From Promethearchaeota archaeon (GTDB lineage: Archaea; Asgardarchaeota; Lokiarchaeia; Sigyniarchaeales; SOKP01): 40,599 nt of DNA. The stretch lies in contig SDNY01000017.1 of the NCBI GenBank assembly GCA_004524535.1, positions 1-40,599 of the forward strand, in the 5' to 3' direction. Made by a program: the position numbers and the translations under genes. The notes under the pieces were generated by a model that worked only from the letters and a program-made list of their open reading frames with translations, made no database searches and was not told where the DNA came from. Every line of letters begins with the position of its first letter. Position 1 is the first letter of the stretch. Positions 34,588-40,599 of the stretch are shown here, one piece after another.

Positions 34588-35601
34588 ATGATAGAGAAAT
34601 TTTTAGTTATATCTTATTTTGACATGCTCTTAGGGCCTAATATCCTTTATTGCAAAACCGAAGATACTAATAATATCTATGAATTTCCTGATTTAAAGAA
34701 ATTATTGGAATTTATTGATGATGAGGGTACCTTTTTATTTTCTTTTAGAAAATTTCAAACTGTTAATACTGTTTTTTATATGAAATCTGATATTGCAAGG
34801 GGAGGAGAAGATCTACTTATGATTTCTTGTGTAATCCGAGCATCTTATTTTAAGAATGAACTTACTGATATTCTTCAATACTTAGAAGCAAAGAAACCTA
34901 TTTTGGAAAAATTTGCAGCTGAATTGAAAGTACTCCCTAATTTTAACTTAATTCTACACAAACATAAACAAAACCCGACCATAAAACAATTTACACAATA
35001 TTGCAAAGAAATTAATGTAGATTTTTTTTCTATTTATGATAAATTTTTTGATCTAATTTATCCGGAATCTGAAATCAGAATTATCACCCAAGATATTAAT
35101 CTTCAAAAAAAAATTCTACTAATAGGACCTAAAGGTTCTGGTAAAGATACTTTCTTAAGATCCATTGAAGCGCTCCAATTTTATAGTCAAAATAAATTAG
35201 ATATTCCCACTAGAATTTTGGGAATTATAATTGACAATATTATTCTGTCTAGTAGTGCTGATTTTTTAGATGATAAAATCGGATTAGACAACGCTCAAGC
35301 GATAATTTTTCTTATTAAAAATCAAGATAAAAACCACTATAATGAAGTCAATTCATTAATAGAAAAATTTATTTCTTCCTATTCAAACCAGAGGTTTGGA
35401 ACAGTTCCGCTTTTAATAATAAATAATGTTTTTAAGGGTAAGATCCCTTTAAGAGAAAAAGACATAAGAAAAAATATTTCTCAACTCAAAAAAATAAAAA
35501 GAGAAAAAATTCCTATTAAATTTTATTCACTAAATGTTAATAAACAAGACCCTAAATTATTAGACCCTTTAAAGTGGTTAATTAAAGAAATTTTTACTTA
35601 A
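34588..35601 (+). CDS. Longin-like domain fused to a P-loop (degenerate small GTPase-like) domain
   Basis: A 337-residue protein. Residues 1-110 begin MIEKFLVISYFDMLLGPNIL and have the strand-helix order and F/Y-x-LGP start seen in longin/roadblock-type domains. From about 172, KKILLIGPKGSGKDTFLRSI is a Walker A loop (GPKGSGKD). ILGIIIDNIIL and VPLLIINNVFKG stand where strands 3 and 5 of a Ras-like fold would be, but DxxG and NKxD are not recognisable. It may be a degenerate GTPase or a partner of the Rag-like GTPase at 36496. The family is tentative. Confidence 0.5.
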   Translation: MIEKFLVISYFDMLLGPNILYCKTEDTNNIYEFPDLKKLLEFIDDEGTFLFSFRKFQTVNTVFYMKSDIARGGEDLLMISCVIRASYFKNELTDILQYLEAKKPILEKFAAELKVLPNFNLILHKHKQNPTIKQFTQYCKEINVDFFSIYDKFFDLIYPESEIRIITQDINLQKKILLIGPKGSGKDTFLRSIEALQFYSQNKLDIPTRILGIIIDNIILSSSADFLDDKIGLDNAQAIIFLIKNQDKNHYNEVNSLIEKFISSYSNQRFGTVPLLIINNVFKGKIPLREKDIRKNISQLKKIKREKIPIKFYSLNVNKQDPKLLDPLKWLIKEIFT

Positions 35602-35797
35602 ATATGTCCAAATCAGTAAGGAAATATTCTCTGGTAAAAAACAATTCCTTCACGTAAAAATGTGAAGTTAATACTTTTTTATGGTGGTTATAATATTTTT
35701 GAACATATTGATTTTAAATACTCTTCTCAAACATTCACTACTTTTTTAATTAACAATTTAATTTGTATTGTATCGAGCATTTTAAGAATGTTATTGT

Positions 35798-36403
35798 TTA
35801 TTCTTTTGAAATTGACTTTTTCTTTTTAGATTCTAATCTCTTTATACTCTGTTCATAAACTTTTTCAAGTTTTTGCTTTCTATTTAAATATTTATTTGTC
35901 TCATCATCAATTGCTTTATTTAATTTTTTTATTTTTTCAGAAAAACTAATACTATGTACGATTTTAATTGATTTTGGCTCTTTATTTATGATCCCTCTTA
36001 AATCTTTAGAAAAAGAATTAAACAAATCAATATTTACATACCATAATTCTTGGTTATATAAGTTCTCAAACTTTAAATTAAATTTTTTACCGATTCTCTC
36101 AATTAAAACATTTACTTTCGTTTCATCCATATCTATTTTGTCAGAAATAGATATTACCAACATGATTTGCTTTAAAAAATAAAAAAAGATCTTATGATTT
36201 GATAACTTTATATGTTTTATCTCACCTACAAACACTTCATCTGCAAAATTAACTAATGCTGAAAGAAAACTTAAAATCATATCAGTTGAAATCCCATATT
36301 TTGTTATATCTTTATAAATTTCTTCAAAAATAACAATTCCAGATTCAGTTTCTGATATCCAGACAGCATCAATAAAATCTTCAATCCTTTGCTTTTTTGG
36401 CAT
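35798..36403 (-). CDS. Longin-like domain protein with coiled-coil tail
   Basis: A 201-residue protein. Residues 10-125 (AVWISETESGIVIFEEIYKD, MILSFLSALVNFADEVF, IKHIKLSNHKIFFYFLK, IMLVISISDK) follow the longin/Mon1-like pattern of a five-stranded sheet with helices. Residues 160-201 are a Lys-rich coiled coil. Such domains in Asgard archaea often sit beside small GTPases, as here with the Rag-like gene 92 bp upstream on the same strand. A role as GTPase adaptor or regulator is inference. Confidence 0.5.
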   Translation of the reverse strand: MPKKQRIEDFIDAVWISETESGIVIFEEIYKDITKYGISTDMILSFLSALVNFADEVFVGEIKHIKLSNHKIFFYFLKQIMLVISISDKIDMDETKVNVLIERIGKKFNLKFENLYNQELWYVNIDLFNSFSKDLRGIINKEPKSIKIVHSISFSEKIKKLNKAIDDETNKYLNRKQKLEKVYEQSIKRLESKKKKSISKE

Positions 36404-36495
36404 ATTTTCTTTTTAGGTTATTAATTAAAATAAATCAAAAACTCCCTACAAATTAGAAATTGCATCTGACTATTTAATTTTTTTATTATTCTATC

Positions 36496-37722
36496 TTATG
36501 AACGGTCCAACTTCCTCTTTTTTGCGAACAAATCTTTTAATTCGGTCATAAGTGATTGTCTAACGTTTGGACCCTGGAGTCTTAGTGTAGATTCTGTAGA
36601 CGGGTGTGATGGTGGTGAGGCTTCGATAGGACCTGCAAAGATTTGCTGAGATAATTCTTTCGGAACAGTAACTGATTCAATAGCAACGATTCTTCTTTCT
36701 AACTCATTACAAAACTCAGATAACGTTATAACAGCGTTTAGCGTTTTTTTAATCGTTTCGCCTAAGCTGCTAATTTTCTCGGTAGTTGCTTCAGTGTCGT
36801 AGAGAAATGAATCTTTATCCCTTAATATCTCTTTTAATGATAATGAAAACTTTGGTTTCTTTGATATTAATGAGTAGATTGAGCTAAGATAGACTTCATA
36901 GTCAAATTTTTTTTCCTTAAGCAAAACGCTAACAATATCCTTAACGACCTCTACTTGAAGAGATATGTCAGGATCATCTCTAATTTCAGGGTCATATTTA
37001 TGAATTAGGACTATAATCTGAGGGTAAATTTCAATTCTATCTAAAATTTGAAGGATTTCATTGAAATATTGAAAATTATCATCAAATTTTTCAGGATCTT
37101 GTACATCTATAACGTAGACCAATAAATGGGTATTTAGAAAATTTTGTTCTTTTGAAAGATGGCTTTTCCTATATTCTTGCTGGCCCCCAAAATCCCAAAT
37201 CGCTAACTCCATATCATGTGTTTTTATTGTCTGGAAATCTATACCTTTCGTTGGCTCTAATTCGGCAATATTTTCAATCCCTAAGCGCCCTCCAATTTTT
37301 GATATAATTGCTGTTTTACCCGCATTATCAAGCCCTAATACTACTACTTTTTGTTTTTCCTTTTCTATTGGAAAAGATTTTTGTTTGATTAATTCTATAA
37401 GTATGGTAATTGTAATTGCTTTCTTTATTTTCTCTTCTAATTCTGGTTTAGCTTTCAATATATTCTTTACTAATGATTTAGTCTCATCCGATTTAAATAA
37501 TTCTTTAAAAGGGTCCTCTTGATTCAATTTCGTAAAATCTTTAATTTTTGAAATCCTGAATATTTTTTGTATATTTTCAACGTCCCTCTCTTCTAAAAAC
37601 TTATAAGCAGAAAGTGGTAGTTTAAACACACTCTCGATATCCTTCAGTTTGTCTAATTTAACTGTTTTTGGATTCAAAAACTTAGAAATTAAATCTAATT
37701 TACTCGATAATTTTTTGGACAT
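36496..37722 (-). CDS. Rag/Gtr-Arf-like small GTPase with helical extensions
   Basis: A 408-residue protein. Residues 1-120 are helical. The GTPase domain runs from about 123 to 290: VVVLGLDNAGKTAI (G1, the Arf-type GLDNAGKT), PTKGID (G2), WDFGGQQEYRKSHL (G3) and LIHKYDPE (G4). His in place of Asn in G4, and the stretch after G3 (QNFLNTHLLVYVIDVQDPEKFDDNFQYF), resemble Rag/Gtr GTPases of eukaryotes, which use HKxD. The C-terminal 110 residues are helical, then Pro/Ser-rich. It has no lipid-anchor Cys. An Asgard eukaryote-like signalling protein is the likely reading. Confidence 0.8.
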   Translation of the reverse strand: MSKKLSSKLDLISKFLNPKTVKLDKLKDIESVFKLPLSAYKFLEERDVENIQKIFRISKIKDFTKLNQEDPFKELFKSDETKSLVKNILKAKPELEEKIKKAITITILIELIKQKSFPIEKEKQKVVVLGLDNAGKTAIISKIGGRLGIENIAELEPTKGIDFQTIKTHDMELAIWDFGGQQEYRKSHLSKEQNFLNTHLLVYVIDVQDPEKFDDNFQYFNEILQILDRIEIYPQIIVLIHKYDPEIRDDPDISLQVEVVKDIVSVLLKEKKFDYEVYLSSIYSLISKKPKFSLSLKEILRDKDSFLYDTEATTEKISSLGETIKKTLNAVITLSEFCNELERRIVAIESVTVPKELSQQIFAGPIEASPPSHPSTESTLRLQGPNVRQSLMTELKDLFAKKRKLDRS

Positions 37723-37850
37723 AATTTAAAATACACCATTATATGTTTTGGCATCGTCAATATTAATACATTTAAAATTATTTCTTTCCTTTTAAATTAT
37801 CTTCATTATCCTTTACTTCATTATCCTCTATGAGATAAATATTACCCAAT

Positions 37851-38474
37851 TTAATTTACCTGCGGAATTAATAGGATAAAATTACTCCCCTTTGAATAAT
37901 CATTTTCTATTCTATCTTCAACCCAAATCTTACCATCATAGCTCCCAATGATTTTGTGAACAATTGTGAGTCCGACTCCCAACCCTTCTGACGTTTTTTG
38001 AAAAGTTTCTCTGAATAATTTAGCTTTTACTTTATCTTCTATCCCAGGACCATTGTCTTTAAATTGGAATTTAACATATTTAATAGTCTCTAAAATCTCA
38101 GATGAAATCTTAATATCGATAGTGATTTTCTCCTTATCAGTATGTTTAATTGCATTAATAAGAATATTCTCTATTACTCCATTAATTAGGTCATTTGCTA
38201 AAATTCTCAGATTTTTATCAAAATCTTGAATATTAATACTAAAATCCTTATTTCTAAAAGTTTTTTTTATATAATCTATACCTTCTTCGATAATATCATG
38301 AACTTTTATAGGACGCTTACTTTCCTCACCTTTTTCAAGTTTTGATATTAAATGTACATTTCCTGCTAAAATTTGAGCTTTATTAATTTGTTCTAAAATA
38401 ATTGAATTTAGTTTAGCTATTTGTGCTAAATTCTCTGGTTTATCTATAATCTTAGATAGGGCTTCACTAGACAT
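37851..38474 (-). CDS. Histidine-kinase-type ATPase lacking the phospho-acceptor helix
   Basis: A 207-residue protein. The HATPase domain is complete: NILINAIKHT (N box, about 108), KDNGPGIED (G1, about 144) and SEGLGVGLTIV (G2, about 166). Before it, LNSIILEQINKAQILAGNVHLIS looks like the second helix of a dimerisation domain, but no His in an H-E/D-x-R/K context precedes it, and no PAS or sensor domain is present. It is either 5'-truncated or an orphan ATPase. It lies upstream of the Rag-like GTPase on the same strand. Confidence 0.65.
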   Translation of the reverse strand: MSSEALSKIIDKPENLAQIAKLNSIILEQINKAQILAGNVHLISKLEKGEESKRPIKVHDIIEEGIDYIKKTFRNKDFSINIQDFDKNLRILANDLINGVIENILINAIKHTDKEKITIDIKISSEILETIKYVKFQFKDNGPGIEDKVKAKLFRETFQKTSEGLGVGLTIVHKIIGSYDGKIWVEDRIENDYSKGSNFILLIPQVN

Positions 38475-38605
38475 TAAAATAACTTGAATTAAATCATATT
38501 TTTAATATTTAAATCAACATTAATAATTTCCAAAACCTTCTGGATAAGTTCAATTTTTCTTCACTTGCTTGTAATTTTATGTTTTATCCTCAAATCGTTA
38601 AGATA

Positions 38606-38776
38606 TTATGTATCATAAGTTTCTTCATGGAATTCATTTTCATATTCGCCTTTTTCTTCATCCTCTTTTTTATTCCAGTCATCATCCTCGCTTTTTGTTT
38701 GTTTTTCTTCACGATTTTTACTCCTCTCGTTCCATTTATCCGTTTTCATTTTTTTGCTATCTTTTTTTTTTCTCAT
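38606..38776 (-). CDS. Small, extremely charged protein
   Basis: A 56-residue ORF (start MRKKKDSKKMKTDKWNERSK), Lys-rich in its first half and Glu/Asp-rich in its second, ending HEETYDT. GGAG lies 8 nt before the ATG, which supports translation. It is probably disordered. No family is recognised. It lies 131 bp upstream of the HATPase on the same strand. Confidence 0.4.
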   Translation of the reverse strand: MRKKKDSKKMKTDKWNERSKNREEKQTKSEDDDWNKKEDEEKGEYENEFHEETYDT

Positions 38777-39218
38777 AATTTTCGCTCCGATACATATTTT
38801 CTAACACACAATTCAAAGCTCATTTAAGATTTTTAAATGGAATTGTTATAAGTTATAAGCTTCTAAATATTCCTTACAAGATTTCTAACTAATCTTAGAA
38901 TAAGAAGTTAATAATGTAAAGAAAAAAATCTACATTGTTTAAGATTAATTAGCTTTCTCTTATTTTATCTTAGTCATTATTATTTTTAAAAAGAAAGATT
39001 AATTAAAAAATTGAAGCTTCTTTAGAAGAAAAACTTGAAAAGTCCCTGCTTTCAAAAGAAAATTTTTATTAAAACAATATAATTTCATATTGAATTTAGA
39101 TTCATACGAGCCATTATTTAAGATATTATTAAACTAACGTTATGCTGTTAAAATAAAATATAAATATAAGCTATCCTTAGTTTATTCATATTATACAAAA
39201 CAAAGTTGGTAAGTAAGA
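38777..39218. promoter_or_regulatory. Intergenic region and trpE promoter
   Basis: No gene is seen in these 440 bp. A small inverted repeat TTCTAA/TTAGAA lies near 38885-38902. AAATATAAATATAAG at about 39154-39168 is a plausible TATA element some 50 bp before the trpE leader peptide. Confidence 0.35.
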
Positions 39219-39290
39219 ATGAATGACTTGAATGAAAGTACTGGTTTTTGTAAATCAACTTGGTTTTGGGCTTGGCGTTGGCACGTGTAG
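39219..39290 (+). CDS. Trp-rich leader peptide of trpE
   Basis: A 23-codon ORF beginning MNDLNESTGF and ending STWFWAWRWHV, then TAG. Four TGG codons fall within seven codons, which is the signature of an amino-acid attenuation leader and far above chance for this A+T-rich DNA. The stop codon falls in the loop of the conserved hairpin. It sits 143 nt before trpE, the enzyme whose product pathway makes Trp. The same ORF ending occurs before trpD. Confidence 0.75.
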   Translation: MNDLNESTGFCKSTWFWAWRWHV

Positions 39291-39301
39291 AACGTGCGCA
39301 A
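39278..39301 (+). promoter_or_regulatory. Leader hairpin around the leader stop codon (trpE copy)
   Basis: GCACGT (39281-39286) pairs with ACGTGC (39292-39297) around GTAGA. TTG/CAA continues the stem past a bulged G. The loop-closing pair is T-A here and C-G in the trpD copy. The stretch GCGCAATGGCTTTA that follows is identical in both leaders, including bases not needed for pairing. Confidence 0.65.
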
Positions 39302-39315
39302 TGGCTTTACTTCTT

Positions 39316-39389
39316 TTAGGATTTCTTTTTATTAAATGCATGAATAGAATAGAGATTCTAATTCAAATTATAAAAATTATGATTTTTTT
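39316..39389 (+). terminator. Complementary segments and T-run before trpE (candidate attenuator)
   Basis: TTAGGATTTCT (39316-39326) can pair at all 11 positions with AGAGATTCTAA (39351-39361), using two G-U pairs. At trpD the same segments pair with only A-U and G-C. Seven T follow at 39383-39389. The first pairing of the trpD leader (the antiterminator candidate) has no clear counterpart here. Confidence 0.5.
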
Positions 39390-39433
39390 ACAGATTAAAG
39401 AAAAATAATAAAAAATTAAAAAGTTGGTTAAAA

Positions 39434-40599
39434 ATGGAATTTGACATTCATATTGAAAAGCTTGGCTTCATATCTAATTCGAATATTTTTGGATTCTACA
39501 AATATTTAGTGAATCTGTATGATTTAAAAAAGCATGCTCTATTAGAGTCCGCTTCAGAAAGTACAAAAGAAACCTTATATAGCTTCATTGCTCTACAACC
39601 TGATTTCATGATTGAAATTAATGAGGATAAGTTTAAAATATATGATATCACTACTGCCCGAGGTGAAACGATTAAAGAATTTGTGGAATCTAGAGATCCT
39701 GCTGCGGAAAGACCGCACAATCCCTTACCATTTAAAGATAATGTAGAATATAATATGGTCGCGCTCGATACTTTGAGCCATCTCACACCTTATTCTAATC
39801 TTCCTTTCACGGAGTTATTCCCAAGGAACATCTTTTACGGCGGAATGCTAGGGTATATTGGGTATGACGTAGTTGCTCCTTATGTGGGTTATAAATCTAC
39901 AAGCGAATTTCCAGATATTTTAATGGGGCTCTATACAAAAGCACTGGTCTATTCACATAAATCAAATGCATTATTCATGATTGATAATAGCATTGATGAT
40001 TATTCAAAAGATAAAGATATCCGATATCAACTCAGCTTATTTAATAGAAATCATAATTCAGATGAAGATGGAGAAATTCCCTCGGATATCGAAGAGGTGG
40101 ATGAATCTTATTTCAGATCCAATACAAGTAAAAGCGCTCATGAAAAAATGGTAGAAAAGACAAAAGAATACATTTATGATGGAGATATTATACAAGCAGT
40201 TATCTCCCGAAGGCTCTATACAGAGACAAAAATCGACCCTATGGCAATTTACGAAGTTCTAAGAGTTCTTAATCCATCGCAATATATGTACAATATAAAT
40301 TTTGGAAATATTCGCATCATTGGGAGTAGTCCAGAAGCACTTATCTCAAAAAATAAAGATATTCTTAATACTGTGCCAATTGCCGGAACAATAAGAAGAG
40401 GCAAAACTCCAGAAGAAGATACAAAATTGGAAAAGGAATTGTTAGATGATCCAAAGGAAAAGGCTGAACACATCATGCTTGTGGATTTAGCGCGCAATGA
40501 CCTAGCCAAAGTTTCATATCCAGGTTCTGTTGACACATTTGAACTCATGACAATTCAAAAATATCAAAAAGTTCAGCATATTGTTAGTAAAGTGAGAAG
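39434..40599 (+). CDS. trpE: Anthranilate synthase component I (partial, runs off the window)
   Basis: The first 388 codons are present and the gene continues past 40599. It converts chorismate to anthranilate with the TrpG glutaminase, which is not in the window. HALLESASES (about 34) contains the LLES element of the Trp feedback site. GSSPEALISK, PIAGTIRRGKTPEEDTKLE and HIMLVDLARNDLAKV are the chorismate and Mg2+ motifs. It has its own leader peptide and hairpin, so it should be controlled both by attenuation and by feedback. Confidence 0.93.
   Translation, partial: MEFDIHIEKLGFISNSNIFGFYKYLVNLYDLKKHALLESASESTKETLYSFIALQPDFMIEINEDKFKIYDITTARGETIKEFVESRDPAAERPHNPLPFKDNVEYNMVALDTLSHLTPYSNLPFTELFPRNIFYGGMLGYIGYDVVAPYVGYKSTSEFPDILMGLYTKALVYSHKSNALFMIDNSIDDYSKDKDIRYQLSLFNRNHNSDEDGEIPSDIEEVDESYFRSNTSKSAHEKMVEKTKEYIYDGDIIQAVISRRLYTETKIDPMAIYEVLRVLNPSQYMYNINFGNIRIIGSSPEALISKNKDILNTVPIAGTIRRGKTPEEDTKLEKELLDDPKEKAEHIMLVDLARNDLAKVSYPGSVDTFELMTIQKYQKVQHIVSKVR

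Noticed and set aside
38579-38827. A hydrophobic 82-codon plus-strand ORF
   Set aside because: It is the antisense of a Lys/Glu-rich minus-strand ORF that has a GGAG site. Phe/Ile-rich content is what the complement of Lys codons gives.
39278-39330. T-box riboswitch before trpE
   Set aside because: A UGG follows the hairpin, but there is no T-box consensus, no specifier loop, and the family is not known from archaea. The leader ORF explains the Trp codons better.
1-40599. tRNA, rRNA or CRISPR loci
   Set aside because: No G+C-rich cloverleaf-like segment, no rRNA signature and no regularly spaced repeats were seen in any intergenic stretch.

Overview
The window reads as a piece of an A+T-rich archaeal chromosome, most likely from an Asgard (Lokiarchaeia-like) archaeon. 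Four things point that way: Shine-Dalgarno sites of the archaeal GGAGGTGA type, TATA-like boxes and T-run ends, a Rag/Gtr-type small GTPase next to longin-like and P-loop proteins, and stress proteins of ordinary archaeal type. I saw no rRNA, tRNA or CRISPR array. The taxonomic call is inference from gene content.

Layout. 1-5.4 kb: a small charged protein and a minus-strand operon (B12-binding protein, opine dehydrogenase-like protein, MFS permease), divergent from a small HTH gene. 5.7-10.2 kb: a methyltransferase-like protein, an asparagine-synthetase-like enzyme that has lost its glutaminase residues, a universal stress protein and an ArsB/NhaD-type permease. 10.3-16.6 kb: a stress and regulator block (zinc ribbon, coiled coil, second universal stress protein, two HTH regulators, Hsp20, CPBP-like membrane protein). 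Several genes in 8-15.6 kb appear to begin at AUU or AUA behind good Shine-Dalgarno sites. 16.8-23.4 kb: a ferredoxin-domain protein, an acetyl-CoA synthetase gene interrupted by an in-frame 30-nt insertion carrying UAG, a radical SAM protein, and a CoA-transferase fused to a GNAT domain. 23.4-26.1 kb: a 2.2-kb island between 199-bp direct repeats, the left one holding a truncated VIT-family gene. 26-27.2 kb: the intact VIT-family transporter and a convergent rubrerythrin.

27.2-32.3 kb holds trpDCFBA in tight order, and trpE begins at 39.4 kb and leaves the window. Both are preceded by the same kind of leader: a short ORF ending in a Trp-rich run, a hairpin whose loop contains the leader stop codon, and a downstream pair of complementary segments followed by a T-run. 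One hairpin base pair covaries (C-G to T-A) and the downstream pairing survives as G-U pairs. This looks like leader-peptide attenuation of tryptophan synthesis in an archaeon and is the most interesting signal here. The first 15 or so codons of a second trpE lie 2 nt after trpA, so trpE once followed trpA directly. The 7 kb now between them carries membrane, longin-like and GTPase genes plus an HATPase.

Two rearrangement scars (the trpE remnant and the VIT fragment) follow the same theme: a partial gene copy left at the junction of an inserted block.
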